Below are positions 23,801 through 38,800 of a stretch of DNA of 64,000 nt, piece by piece (position 1 is the stretch's first letter; each line of letters opens with the position of its first letter). This DNA is from Proteles cristata cristata (taxonomy: Eukaryota > Chordata > Mammalia > Carnivora > Hyaenidae). The stretch is from contig JAESUZ010004136.1 in assembly GCA_017311185.1 (NCBI GenBank), positions 1,736,001 through 1,800,000 on the forward strand, written 5' to 3'. Both the position numbers and the translations under genes were made by a program. Under the pieces are notes generated by a model. That model had not been told where the DNA came from. It saw nothing but the letters and a program-made list of their open reading frames with translations, and searched no databases.

Positions 23801-26800
23801 TCAACACTGCTTTGGCTATTTGGGATATTTTGTGGTTCCATACAAATTTTAGTATTATTCATTCTAGCTCTGTGACAAATGTTGGTATTTTGATAGAGAC
23901 TGCAAGTATCCATCCATACATGAATAGATAGAGAAGATGTGGTATATATACATATATACCAATGAAATATATACATATATATCAATGAGATATACCAATA
24001 TATACAATGAAATATTACTCAGACATAAAGATAATGTGATCTTGCTGTTTGCAACAATATGGATGGGGGTAGAGGGTATAATGCTATATGAAGTAAGTCA
24101 GAGAAAAAGAAATACCCTATGATTTCAGTTAAATGTGAAATTTAAGAGGAAAACCAAATGAACAAATAAAACAAGACATAAGCAACAACAACAACCAGAC
24201 TTTAAATACAGGGAACAAACTAGTGGTTGCCAGAGGGGAGATAGGTGGGGAAAGAGTGTACTTATAGTGGGGCACCTGGGTGGCCCAGTTGGTTAAGTGT
24301 CTGACTTTGCCTTAGGTCATGATCTCACAGTTCATGAGTTCGAGCCCCGCATCAGGGTCTGTGCTGACAGCTCAGAGCCTGGAGCCTGCTTCTGATTCTG
24401 TGTCTCCCTCTCTCTCTGCCCCTCCTCCACTCTTTCTCTCTCTCTCAAAAATAAACATTTAAAAAAAGCATATACTTCATGGATAGGAAGAATAAATATA
24501 GTTAAGATGTCATTACTACCTAAAGCACTCTACACATTCAATGCAATTCCAATCAAAATTGCACCAGCATACTTCTCAAAACTAGAACAAACGATCCAAA
24601 AATTTGCATGGAACCACAAAAGACCCCGAATATCCAAAGGAATACTGAAAAATAAAACCAAAACGGGAGGTATCACCATCCCAGACTTTAGCCTCTACTA
24701 CAAAGCTGTCATCATCAAGACAGTATGGTATTGGCACAAAAACAGACACATAGACCAGGGAACAGAATTGAGAACTCAGAAGTGGACCCAAAAGTATACA
24801 GCCAACTGATCTTTGACAAAGCAGGAAAGAATATCCAATGGAAAAAAGACAGCCTTTTTAACAGATGGTGTTGGGAGAATTGGACAGCAACATGCAGAAG
24901 AATGAAACTAGATCATTTTCTCACACCATGCACAAAAATAAACTCAAAATGGATAAAGGACCTGAACGTGAGACAGGAAACCATCAACACCCTAGAGGAG
25001 AAAGCAGGAAACAACCTCCTTGACCTCCACCGCAGCAACTTCTTACTTGACACATCCCCAAAAGCAAGGGAATCAAGAGCAAAAATAAACTGTTGGGACC
25101 TCATCAAGATTAACAGCTACTGCACAGCCAAGGAAACAACCCAGAAAATTAGTAGGCAACCAACGGAATGGGAAAAGATAGTTGCAAATGACATATCAGA
25201 TAAAGGGTTACTATCCAAAATCTATAAGGAACTCACCAAACTCCACACCCGAAAAACAAACAACCCAGTGAAGAAATGGGCAGAAGATATGAACAGACAC
25301 TTCTCCAAAGAGGACATCCAGATGGCCAACAGACACATGAAATGATGCTCAGCATCCCTCCTCATCAGGGAAATACACATCAAAACCACACTGAGATACC
25401 ACCTCACGCCAGTCAGAGTGGCTAAAATGAGCACATCAGAGAACTCTAGATGCTGGCGAGGATGTGGAGAAACGGGCACCCTCCTACACTGTTGGTGGGA
25501 ATGTAAACTGTACAGCCCCTCTGGAAAACAGTGTGGAGGTTCCTCAGGAAACTAACAATAGAACTCCCCTATGACCCAGCAATAGCACTGCTAGGAATTT
25601 ACCCAAGGGATACAGAAATGCTGAGGCATAGGGCACATGGACCCCAATGTTCATAGCAGCACTCTCCACAATAGCTAAAACATGGAAAGAGCCTAAGTGT
25701 CCATCAACAGATGAATGGATCAAGAAGATGTGGTTTATCTATACTATGGAATACTACATGGCAATGAAAAACAATGAAATCTGGCCATGTGTAGCAACAT
25801 GGATGGACCTTGAGGGTGTTATGCTGAGAGAAATAAGTCAGGCAGAGAAAGACAAATATCATATCTTTGCACGTATAGGAGGATTAGGAGGAACTTGATG
25901 GAGGAACAAGGGGGAGAAAGGCGGAATGGTGGGGGAAAGGGAGAGAGGCAAACCATGAGAGACTCTTGAATGCTGACAAAAACTGAGGACTGATGGATGT
26001 GTGGGGGAGGAGGGATGGGCATGGAGGAGGGCACTTGTGGGGATGAGCACTGAGTGTTATGTGGAAACTAATTTGACAATAAACTATTTGTAAAAAAAAA
26101 AATTTAAAAAAATAAATAAAGCATGTACTTACTTGATGAGTACTGAGAAATGTATAGAATTGTTGAATCATTACATTGTATACCTTAAGCTAGTATAACA
26201 CCATATGGTTTTTATGCTTTTTAAAAAAGGAGAGTGAGACCAAACAAACAAGAAAGAGGGTGTGTATAACAATTACTAATGGTCCTTGACTATTGCCTTT
26301 CTTTTTTTTTTTTTTTAATGTTTTATTTATTTCTAGGAGAGAGAGAGAGAGAGACAGTGTGAGCAGGGAGGATCAGAGAGAGAGGGAGTCACAGACTGAA
26401 ATAGGCTCCAGGCTCTGAGCTGGCAGTCAGCACAGAGCCCCACGCGGGGCTCAAACCCATGAACCGCGAGATCATGACCTAAGCGAAAGTCGGACGCTTA
26501 ACCGACTAAGCCACCCAGGCGCCCCGGCTATTGCCTTTCCTCTTACTCCTCCATCTTTTCCTGACTCTAACTGCATGTTAATAAAGCTGATAGATTAGTG
26601 TTAAAGTATGTAATCACATTCTATCTTGTGAATTCAAATACTTCAGAACAGTATACCACAGTTTAAACTGTCTGACTTTGATTTGTATCAAGATATACCT
26701 CTTCAAAGTCTGTGAAAGGGTTATTGTACAGGTTATAAAAGAAATCCAACTTTAAAAGATGGATATATAACTGCTTATGAAAATTAACCTTCCATGTGGT

Positions 26801-29800
26801 TTATCTATACCATGGAATACTACATGGCAATGAGAAACAATGAAATCTGGCCATGTGTAGCAACATGGGTGGACCTTGAGGGTGTTATGCTGAGCGAAAT
26901 AAGTCAGGCAGAGAAAGACAAATATCATATGTGTGCACGTATAGGAGGATTAGGAGGAGCTTAACAGAGGACCAAGGGGGAGAAGAAGGGCGGAAATGGT
27001 GGGGGGAAAGGGGGAGAGGCAAACCATGAGAGACTCTTGAATGCTGACAAAAACTGAGGACTGATGGATGTGGGGGGAGGAGGGTGGGCATGGAGGAGGG
27101 CACTTGTGGGGATGAGCACTGGGTGTTATGTGGAAACTAATTTGACAATAAACTATTTGTAAAAAAAAAAAAGAAAAGAAAATTAACCTTCCTGTGTCAG
27201 CTAATAACAACCAGCTTCTTATTTCCAACGATTTGTGTTTTTATTAGTCTTTTGCACACTCATTAAAATGGACAGAAAGAAGAATGTTCAGTTAGATGGT
27301 TAAAACAAAAAACTCCCTTTTCTTAATCTTCTAATCATCAAAACATACATTTAATATATGCATGTATGGTTGGTTGACCTCCAGTCCTTCTCATGAAGTC
27401 GACTACTAGCTAAGAAGATGCTTAGCTGCGGGGAAGATACAGCAATTGAACAACCAATGCAAGTATCATCTACTTCCCTGTCCCCCAACATTTCCATGTC
27501 TGGCTGAAAGGTGATGCTTTAAAAGAAGGAAAACCTTCCATGGAATGATGGCATAAGACAATTACTGATAGAAGCAACGTTAGTAGGCAATATTTAATAA
27601 AAGGCAAGATATTTAGTGACTAAGAATATAGGCTCTGAAGTCATATTGCCAGTGACGGAATCTTCCGTCATCCACCGTTTATGATTGAGGGCAAAGTTTC
27701 CAACCTCTGTATACTCCATTGAGAAAGTCATGATATCCACTTCATATCTACTCATGGTGGGGAGGCAAGGTCGGGTAAATATGAGATGCGTACAACAGTG
27801 CTTAGTACTAAATAAGAACTTGGTAAAAGTTGTTATTCTTAATGACGTAATGGAGGGTACTGTTTATCATTCTACGAAACTTTAGAAGTTTTACAAATTG
27901 TCAAAGGAGACAAATGTCAGCTGTGGAAGACCAGTTGGCCACTAAAGTCCCTGGTGGCCTGTGGCCCTCATGCTTCTGGTGAGGTTTTTGACTTTATGAG
28001 CATAGAACTTCGATTTCCTTAATATTTCAGAGCCAACTGAGTTTCAGTGGATAAATCCACAGTGTCTAAACTCAAAAGGAACTATGACCTGGTTCTGGAA
28101 TCTCAATAAATATCAAGTTAACTAAACATTTATGTCAATGGCTCAGCACATTCTCTCCGTAGTCAGGTGAAAATGGGGAGCTAAGCTCGGTGAGCATTGA
28201 GTCAGAGCATCAGGTGACACATAGCAGGATCTGCTCCCTCACCTGGGTGACCAAACCCAGTTCCTTGGAAGAGTAGGATGTCTCCAGTGACTTGTTTTTT
28301 CCAGATGCTCTCATCAGCCTTAGAATGCAGCCCTTAACACTTTGTCACTGACTGCCAAAGCTGCCTGGGCTTGTTTCAGAAAGGAAGCTTCATGGGAATT
28401 AATTTTCCTACGTTTCTCCTTCATCACAGATTTTAAAAAGTCATGATTTAATAAGAGTTAGTATAAGTTAATAAACATACAAACCACGTTAAGAGAAAAA
28501 TCTTGCTTACCTAGAGGCCATTTTAGCTGTATTCATTTTACCCTTTATACTTTTTAGTGGATTTTAACTGATGCCTACATGTTCTCCACTAAAAGTCATG
28601 CTAGAGTGACACAGTCTACTTCCGTTTATCGGTCTCTCTTCTCCTGTGTAACTGCCCCCTCCCCCCCAATCTGAGCCCAATGATGTAGTGAATACGTTCC
28701 AATAGACACCAAAAAGGCCTTTTATCGGCCCTTCATGGTACCAGGAAAATCACGAAACTATCATGATTTATCTATTTCCACGGCGTCCAACTTTATAACT
28801 TTGTATTCTTTTAGGCCAGTGCTAATGTAGTAGTCACGAGTCCCATGTGGTTATTTGAACTTAAATTAATAATGACGAACGTTATAGTACTTGAATTTAA
28901 CAACTAAAAATCAAACGAATCATTCAGCTTCTCAGACACGTTACACTTCAGGTGCTCAAAGGCCGCATGTGGGTTGTGACTGCCGTGCTGGGCAAATTGT
29001 GCTGGAAGATCTTGTGTCCTTAACAGAGATAAAAAAGTATCTCTGTAAGTCTATGGCCACTCTAATTGACTGAACTTCAAATTCAAAGTTTAGCCAAAAT
29101 GCTTCCCCTTTATCTCACCGTTTCTGTAAATCACTTTGGTTCATCATTTATTTTGTGTACAGCGTGAAATTATAATTTCACAACCAGCTTGTTGGTAAGT
29201 GGCTGTGAGTTCCTCACAGGAAAGCAGATGGGATATGTAATTACAGCACAGGATTATTTATTTAGTTGTGTGGCATTCTGTTAGAGCTATCATTTTATTC
29301 TCAGCACCTTTTTTAATAAAAAATTACTCTAATGCTGTAGGCTCTGTAGGAGACATAGACACCATGCCAAGTTTTCTCCACTCTCTGCCAAATATTGGTC
29401 TTTCTCCTCCTTTAACAGCTCTTCCGATTGTAACTCTCACAGTCTGAATCTTCCCTTTAAGCTTCTTGTACCCCATTTTACCTTTGTCTTAATGATGATC
29501 GGAAGACAGGTCAAAATTCTGAAGTGTTTTCTCCACCATCGAGGAAAGGTTACAAATATTTACAATAGGTTTGGTTTAAGCATATTTTCATGTACTCCTT
29601 TGACAATGGCAGTCATCGTGTGGAGATCGTGACGTCAGTATGCTTTAACACAGCATATTTATTCACAGGCTTATAAAATGAGCTTTAAAAATATTGAAAT
29701 AGCAGAGGACTCTGAAGTGCAAGTTCTAAAGTGGAAGGGAACTTCGTCCTGAGTGGGGGTGGATAGAGAAGACAGCCAGCAGAATGCTAATGAACTGTTG

Positions 29801-32800
29801 TGGGCAGTAAAGACCATTTCAGGCTGTGATTCTCAAGGGTGTTGGTGGGGGGGTTTGGTCAGGGAGCCCTATGAGATGGTCACTGTGGACCCTCTCCCTG
29901 CAAAAATGCACACCAAAAGTTTTACATACAATTTTAGTGGAAGGATTGATCCCTGAAGCCCATCGATGGCTCCATGAACCTCAGGTTTTAGAATCTTCTT
30001 TGCTGACACCAAGAGACAGTAGACAGTTAAAGCCCTTTACGGCCCTAAGCATAAAACAGAAGTTTCCAGAGGCACTTTCATGCATTTTTTTATAAACATT
30101 TATTGAGTATTTCCACATCTCAGGTTTATTCTAAGTAATGGAGATAGAGAAATTACACAGTCCTTTGCCTGAAGAAGTTCATTTATTAGACAAATATTGA
30201 GTGAATGCCATATGCAAGTATCCTTCTACCCCCTGGGCATATGCTTGCAAACAAAACAAAGTTCAGGCTTCAAGGCCACTTATATTCTAGTTGAGGGAAA
30301 GAGTCAACTAACAAATAATAATATAATTGAGGTAGTAATAAGATCAATGGGGAAAAATAAAGTAGGATATAAAGATGGGGGAGTGACGTGGCTACTTTAA
30401 ATAGAATCCAGGTCAGAGCAAGCTTTCCCAGTGGGGTCATATTTAAGAAAGACCAATGGAATGAGGAAGTATGCTATGCAAATACCTGGGATAGAGCAAG
30501 CTAGCCAGAGAAGAACAACTGAGGCCTTGCTTAGTATGCTTGCAGAATGCCAGGGTTGATGTGACTGGAGGTTAGGAAGCACGGAGTAAGAGACAGGTAT
30601 TACAGGTGGTGGGATGGTAGTGACCGTGGGGGGCCTTTTCCACTCTATTAAGGAAGTTGGATTTTTTCCCTAATGTGCAAAAAGGGGAATCCATTGACAG
30701 GTTACAAGTAGAAGATTAGTGACATCTCATTGATTTTTTAAAACAAAAAGCATTAAGATCATTTTAGCTACAATGTGAAAGTGGAAACAGGAAGACCAAT
30801 TTGGAGGCTATTACTGAGGAGCATAAGCTATGCAGCCAGGACCTGGCAGTAACTATGGAGAAGGCGAGGAGTGGCCTGAGCAGGGAGCCATGTTGAAGGC
30901 AGAAATGACAGGATTTGCTGATGGATTGCATGGGGGGTGTGAGAAGGAGAGGAAGTGGGAGATGGTTCCAGGCTTTTGGCTTGAGCAACCGAGTAAATGA
31001 TGGTAAACATACTGAAGAAGGCCCATAAACCAAAGAAACAATACAATGTACTAAGTGCCATTATAGAGAAGTTCAGAGGAAAATAGTTGTGAACGAAAAC
31101 AAAACAGAACAAAACAAAACCCTCAAAGCGACAACCACAACCACAACACATATTTTTAATCTCCAAACTATCATGAAAAACAGCAATAAGAGACTCATCC
31201 AGAAAGACGGAGGCCTGACAAAGTAAGCCACAAGCTTCTACAGCTTCAAGCATGGTTTATTATTTTAATTCACTGGAAATGAGATAAAAATGCCAAGAAG
31301 TGACAAGTAACATGGTGTTTGTTCACTGTTGATGGTCTTAGAAATATTTTGGTGAACCAATGAGGATGCAAGTCAGAGTGGAGATGTTTAGCGGGAAGTT
31401 TGAGGGGGAGACAATGGAGGAAGATCAATAGTTCATAAGATTTTTGACTGTGAAAGGGAAGGAGAGATAGGATAGCACCTGGAAGATGATTCATATCTAG
31501 GGAAAGATGACTTTTGTTTTAAAATAAGAGTGTTTTGAGATGTTAGAGTTTAGAGAGGCTAAGGTGGTTGGAATTTGCAGAGTGCCAGAGAGGAGGGAAA
31601 TATATAGGAAAATAGCTCCAGAAATTTAGTTAATCGTTCCCTTGATTCTTTGGAGTCTGAGCTTCACAGGGTGAAACTCATGCTCATGACAAAGCACAGG
31701 GATAAACAACCATCTGAGAGCTACACACAATAATTTTTAGACTCATATCTGTCTGGAGGACATTCTAATTTTGATCCAAAAGATTGGAGAGATCTTACTG
31801 AACATCTGGGGCATTAAGTAGAGCCCCGGGCAGGGCAATCCCTTAGTTGTAGTATGGCTAGCCCGGATCTAGAGCAAAGGCTTCCTCAGACCTGCTGCAG
31901 TAATGTTTTAAAATAGGCCTCACGTAGATAAAGCTGAACCATGAATAAGACAAGTGTCTAGCAGGACGAAATTCAACATCCTCTAAGAGAAGGACCCTCA
32001 GGGGTGCCTGGCTGGTTCAGTCGGATTAGTGTCTGACTTCAGCTCAGGTCATGATCTTGGGATTCATGAGTTTGAGCCCCGCATCAGGCTCTGCGATGAC
32101 AGCTCAGAGCCTGGAGCCTGCTTCGGATTCTGGGTCTCCCTCTCTCTCTGCCCCTCCCCTGCTTGTACTCTGTTTCTCTCTCTCTCTCAAAAATAAATAA
32201 ACGTAAAAAATTTTTAAAAAGGAGAAGGCCTCCCCAAAACAATCTAGACACTCAACAACATAATTTTTGCAATGTTCACGTGCCAATAAGAATTATTATA
32301 TATTGCAAAGAAAAATGTGACCGGTAATCAGAAGAAAACTCAGTTGATAAACCAATATAGGAAATAAAATTGGATACTAAAGAATTCAGTTGTCCAAAAG
32401 AAGACGGAAAAAGGAACCAGGGAACAAATCAGAAAAGGAGAAAACAGGGACGCCTGAATGGCTCAGTTGGTTGAGTGTCAGGCTCTTGGTTTTGGCTCAG
32501 GTCATGATCTCACAGTTCATGAGTTCAAGCCCCGTGTCAGGCTCCATGCTGACAGCTCAGAGCCTGGAGCCTGCTTCGGATTCTGTGTCTCCCTCTCTCT
32601 CTCTGACTCTCTCCCACTCATGCTCTGTCTCTCTCTCCTTCAAAAATAAACATTAAAATTTTTAAGTGAGATTGTCAAACTGAATTAAAAAATAAAATAA
32701 ATAAATAAATAAACTGTAAGCTGTTTATAAGAATTCTTTAAATATGAAGATATAGATAGGTGAAATGTAAAAATACAGAAAGTATACTGCAAACAATAGT

Positions 32801-35800
32801 TATAAGAAAGCTGGAGTGCCTCTATTAAAACTAGATGAATTATACAACAGGGCAAATAATATCAGAGAGAAAGAGATCCATATCATCATAATGAAAAGGC
32901 TCATTTGTAAGAGGGAAAATGGTCCTAAATGTTATTCACCTAATACCACTTGTTTAAAATAGATGAAGAAAAAAGATATCATTTGCCACAGCATCAGAAA
33001 CAATGAAATATTCAGAGATAAGTTTAACAAAATAAATGCAGTGCCTATATGCTGAAAACTATAAAACCTTGCCGAGACAAAGTAAGGAAGACCGTAATAC
33101 ATGAAGAGATATACTATGTTGGATACAGATATATTCCTGGTGGGGACCCAAGGTAGTAAAACTTTGGGAAAAAAATTATATTTTTATAAAGTTAAACTTG
33201 CACTACCAGACAAGTCAGAAATTCTACTTCTAGGTATTTACTCAAGAGAAATGAAAACATATGTCTATAAGAAGACTACTATGAAAAAGCCCATTGCAGC
33301 TTTAATTCATAATGGTCCCAAATTGAAATAACCCAAAGGTCCATCACTAATTGAATGGATAAACAAATTGTTATACTAATTCGGTGAGATACTACTCATC
33401 AGTAAAAAGGAATGAACCAGTGAAATGTGGAACAGTGCAGATGAATCTCATAATCACTCTGCCACGTGAAAGAAACCATACAGAAGGGGTACATATGTAA
33501 TAATTTCATATTTAAACAGTTGAAGTTAATCTATGGTAAAAAGATGCAGACCAGTAGTTGCCTAGAATAGATATGGGAAAGAGAATCAGCATCAGAGAGG
33601 CAGGAGAGAATATTTTAGGGCAATGGAAAGTTCCACATATTGTTTGGAGTGGTTAGTTATAGGTATATATACGTTTACTCAAACTCATCAGACTTAAACT
33701 CAGGTGCATTTTATTAAATCCAAATTGGCTTTCTGCAAAGTAGACTCAGAAGAAGTAGTGGGAATAATCCAATTGTTAGGAAGAAGTTGACTACTCGAGA
33801 AAAAAGGGATGATTAATGGTATGATGTAACTGGAAATGTGTAAGTTCTATGAGAATAGGGGACTTGATTATCTTGTTTAGAGTGCTGTTCTGAGTGAATG
33901 GCGTTATTAGGTTTGAGTGTTCATTGAATGAATGAGAGAATTAAAAGTGAATGGGATCAAAGTCCAAAGCACACATTAGATACTGGGCTTAGATGGTAGG
34001 AGAAATACATTCTCTAAAGTAATAGAAGAATGTATGCAGATATAGGTAGGTTTGAGGCTCTTGTGAAATTATTGATCTTGAGTTTACTGCAATACTAATT
34101 TCCCCTATAGTTTAACATTCTCCATGTATGCTTGGATGCTTGGGCACAAATGCAAAGAAAGAAATTTCTAGTGTTTGTTCATATTCTAGAATTGATTTGA
34201 TGAAAAGACATGAGGATGAAAAGGGTTTATTTAGGGTGCGGCAAGAGTGTTATTAAAACAATAGAGCATAATCTAAGCAGGATAAGAAGTAAAGTGAAAA
34301 ACTGAGGAAGTGAATGGGCTGGGACCCCAGTGAAGGTGAAGAATAGCTCAGTAGTGGGAGTAGCTGAACAGTGAAGCTGCTGTCTTCCACCATTTGCTTG
34401 TTGGCTACCAAGAAACCCTCAAAGACTGAACAGTGTGGGTGCTATAGGAATCCTGTCTGTGAGTAAGAAAGAAAAGTTGATGGAGCAGAAGACAATGCTG
34501 AGAGATAGATGAATGCATTGAGTCAGAGTCAGTAGAAGGGACATAAGAGAATTTTAAAAGTAACGACAATCCCTACTACGGCAGCCTGCTCCTGGCCAGG
34601 ATAAAAGCTAAGAGCCGTGGAAAAGCAAATAAAAAGAATACCACGGATTGGTGAGGAGGGAGAGCAACTGGAACTCTTTATAACTGTGAGAGTGAAAATT
34701 GATAAAAGTACTTTAGAAAAGTGTTCAACAGTGTCTATGAAAGGTAAACGTGTGTCTACCCTCTGCCTCATCAAATCCATTCCTGGGTACGTGCCCAAGG
34801 GAAATAAGGGCATAGATCCATCGAAAGACATGTGTAAGAATATTCATTGCAGCTCTGTTCATGATAGTCTCCAGCTGAAAGACAAGAGCCTAAAGTGGTA
34901 TATTCATAAAATGGAATAATATATAGATATAGGAAGTATGACTTAGTTATATAAAAATGTGACTGAATCTCAGAGACATTGGCTGAGCTAAAAAAGGTGG
35001 ACATGAAAGAATACATGTTATATGACTGTATTTATACAAAGTTGAAGAGCAGGAAGAACTCATGGATGACTTTATTTTTTATTTTATTATTAGTAGTAGT
35101 ATTTACTAATGGATGATTTTGAAAGTCATAGAATGGTTATCCTTCTGGAGGTATTTTTGGAGGGGAAAGGAATGTAAAGGAAATACTCAGAAGTGATAAG
35201 AATGTTCTATACCTTAGATCTGAATTAGTATTCTGTATGTATTGCTACACCAAAAAACAGATTTTGACAATCTGACAATTTTAGTTAATGAGATCTATTT
35301 GCCCTACTGATGTTTACTTTGACCACCGATGATTTGATTTTATTGCTGTCGTTTTAAGTTTTTGGTTTTTCTTTGCTATATTTTCATGTTGTGTTTCTTT
35401 TGTTTTTTCTTCCCTTTTTCTGTATTGAGCAACTTTCTTTTGTAACCTGTTCCTTTTGGTAATTTGGAACTTTTACTATTTATCTGTAGCCTATTGAACA
35501 CACGTATTTAAACCAGTTTTTTATATCAATGAAAAAATAAATAATAACTAGTCAATAACCTAGTTCTCTTTACAAAATAATCTGGTTTCTGTTACCTGAG
35601 CTTTATTGAAAAAAATCTGGAATTTTAATTCCAAATCATTTTTTTCTCATCATGTGTTATCATTGCCTGAGAAATCCTTAAGAATTACATTATGTTTAAA
35701 AAAATAAAATAAAAAAAATTAAAAAAAAGAATTATGTTATGTTTCATAACATCATTATCATTCAGTTGAACTATATATTTCATTGTATTTATTGATATAC

Positions 35801-38800
35801 TACTATTGTTTTTATATTTTGTCTTCCCAATGTTGGCTGCAGCGTTTACCAGGTATTTTCTTTTTTCTTTTTTTTTAATAGTTCATTGTCAAGTTGGTTT
35901 CCATACAACACCCAGTGCTCATCCCCACAAGTGCCCTCCTCCATGCCCATCACCCCCCTTCCCCTCTCCCCCATACCCATCAGTCCTCAGTTTGTTCTCA
36001 ACATTCAAGAGTCTCTCATGGTAATTTCTTAAATATATAGTTAATATACTTGCTGAGTTTGTGAGTGCCTGATGATTTTCACGCCTCAATCCCCAAATGC
36101 TTTCAGAAGTCCTCCCTTAAAATTGCTATGGGTTTCCAGGTCGCTGTGCTCTTCTGATCAGTGTTGGAGCCAGTGTCTTCGCCATTGCCCTCTGCTCTGC
36201 TGGAGGCCATCTTGTCTCACTGGCTCACGTCCCTGGAAACCCACAATTACCACAAGCTTGGTGTTTGTGGCAGACTTTTAATGAAGATTTGTCTCCCCGG
36301 AAAGGGCCTAAGAGGCTTGAGAACAAACACCACTGACTTTCGTAACTGTCACAGTTTCTAGTATAGAGCGAGACATACACAAACAGCAGCTTTAATTTGG
36401 ATGTTAGATAATGCTGTCCCAAAATCCAATGGCCATTTCCCCTGCAAGGGAATTTTTATCCCAGCTGTGCCCTTTTAGGTCACAGCTTACTGCTTCCTTC
36501 TCTGTCTTCTTTCCCTTCCAGCCTCACACAATTATACCTCCTGACTCAGAGTTAGATGTCTCTCCATTCTCTGCCTAAAACTGAACACCAATTTTTGTTA
36601 TATCCCCAGACACAATGGGATGTCCATTTAGAAAGGGGTCAACATGAAGAGCCAGCTAAAGCTTTGAAATTCAATTTTTTCGTCTCTGACATAAGCAGAA
36701 CACCCTCCGTCACTGGTCTCTGGAAATGGGAGAAAAATAGTGTAATAATTTGCTTTCTCTTTGACCAAAGAAAACCCATAGGAGTCATGAATTTGTTATT
36801 GTGCATTTTGGCTACCCATGAATTCTCAAGATCTCATACCGGGATCTCGGTCTTCCTAGAGTTCTATACTTTTTCTTTTTATCATTCGACCATTTGCCCT
36901 GTTTCAGATTTTATCCAATTTTACACTGTGTTATGTGCAGTTTTCGACTACTTATTAGTTATTTCACATGTGTAATTTCTGCTTTCTCAGAAACAGTAGT
37001 GATTAGAAGTCGGTACTGATTCTTGAGACTCAGGGTGTCTAATATATACAGGTACTCAAGGAGTCTTGTGTATTGACTAAGAATTATGCCAATATATGCT
37101 ATTTAATGACCTTCTAGTATGTGCCAGACAATGTGTTAAGGGCTTTACGCATATGATCTCTAATCCTTTCCTTGATCCATTGAGGAGATAGGCATCATTA
37201 GGCCCATTATACAGAAAAGGAAACTGTAATTCTAGCAGCTTAAGTAACTTGTTTGATTCCACATGGCTAAATTGAGAGACTGGATCTGTCAGATTCCAAA
37301 ATACTTTGCTCTTTCTGCCATTACCCCGGGAATTCCAAAGCCACCAATATCTGCAACCGTATCTCCATCAGTGATGTTGTTTTAAATAAAAACTTTACAA
37401 TCACTTAGCGGGCGGTGACCACATCTCTGTATGATTATGTTCTCTTCGAGTTTCTAGACACCATTCATTTTTTATGTGATTTTTAAAGCTCGTATGTGAA
37501 CCTGTTATCTTTCTCTCTGCATTTCAGTTTGATCCATTAACGATTGAAAGCAAAAAAGCAGCAACTGTGGTGTTAATGCTTAATTCTCCAGAAGAAGAAA
37601 TTTTGGCTAAAGCTTGTGAAGCCATTTATAGATTTGCTTTAAAAGGTTTGGCTTTTTCAGTTTATTTTTCTATTTCATTAGTTTCTTAAAATATTTACTA
37701 CACAATGGGCACTCTCTCCTTAGTCTTTAATTCCTTTCTTGTCAGACGAATTCTTTTAGGCAACCAGAATATCATTTAATGCGTTACCTGAAAGTAATGT
37801 GTCTCCTTAAGTGCCTAACTTAATCTCAAAGAGTAATTTAGTCACTGTATAGAATAGTCACGTTTAAGGTTTTATTATAGTTTAAAAGATTGTAAGTCAC
37901 AGGAGCTGAAAGAGCTCCCAGTGGTCAAAGCTGGAATGATTTGAGCAGCAAAATAAAGTAGTATTGGATTATAACCCAAAGTATAAATAAATATTGATGA
38001 GCCTATATTAATAAACATAAATAATTGAATAAATAAATAAATGGAAAAGACAAATCTCCCATGCAGAATTCCAAATAATTTATGTACTCAGCCCTCAAAG
38101 AGGCAGAATATAACTTTTCACTCTTTAGGTAGGAGCTTGGCATAGTGACTTCTTTCCAAACACTACAATATGGGGGTGCCTGGGTGGCTCAGTCAGTTAA
38201 GCATCTGGCTTCGACTCAGGTCATTACCTCGCAGCTTGTGGGTTCAAGCCCTATGTCGGGCTCTGTGCTGATAGCTAGCTCAGAGCCTGGAGCCTGTCTT
38301 CGGATTCTGTGTCTCCCTCTCTTTCTGTCCCTCTTCTGCTCATGCTGTCTCTCTCTCTCTCAAAACTAAATAAAACATAAAAAAAATTAAAGACAAACAA
38401 ACAAACATTACACTATGGAAACAGGAAGAAGGAGAAATTTGACAAACACTCTCTCAGCCAGGTGATCAAAATCAGAATCAACAGTGATATATCATATTGA
38501 TAATATGTGACCTTGATATCATGTAATGAAAATGGCACTTCTGTTATTTTTCCCCCAAAACTTATAACCCTCAAATCAGAAAAGTTCCAGTCAAGGACAT
38601 TCTTTTTTTTTTTTTTTTAAATGTTTAGTTTTGAGAGAGAGAGAGACAGAGCACCAGTGGGGGAGGAGCAGAGAAAGGGGGACGCTCAACTGACTGAGCC
38701 ACCCAGAAGCCTCAGGGACATTCTATAAATATCTACCTAGTATTCCTGAAAATGGTCACAGCTATCAAAAACAAGTCTGAGAAACTCTCATAGCCAAGAG

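Larger units (their letters stand above)
23573..26235 (+). mobile_element. Old L1 with 5' inversion, split by a SINE and a younger L1
   Basis: 23573-23905 is L1 ORF2 in reverse orientation (ttttgatgactacagctttg). From 23906 the following ORF2 part runs forward (acaatatggatgggggtaga). Its 3' end resumes after the younger L1, at 26118-26235 (gaattgttgaatcattacat). This order is what twin-primed reverse transcription leaves. Confidence 0.65.
20840..37527 (+). other. ARMC3: ARMC3 intron 2 (16.7 kb)
   Basis: The largest complete intron seen. Repeats are listed separately. The stretches 27841-30080 and 36020-37090 show no recognised repeat or exon. Confidence 0.75.

Noticed and set aside
24507..25898. 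Possible intact L1 ORF2
   Set aside because: Only the C-terminal half is present and it has frame changes and stops, so it is a dead copy.
36556..36975. 139-codon open frame in intron 2
   Set aside because: No domain, no splice borders and no support for expression.
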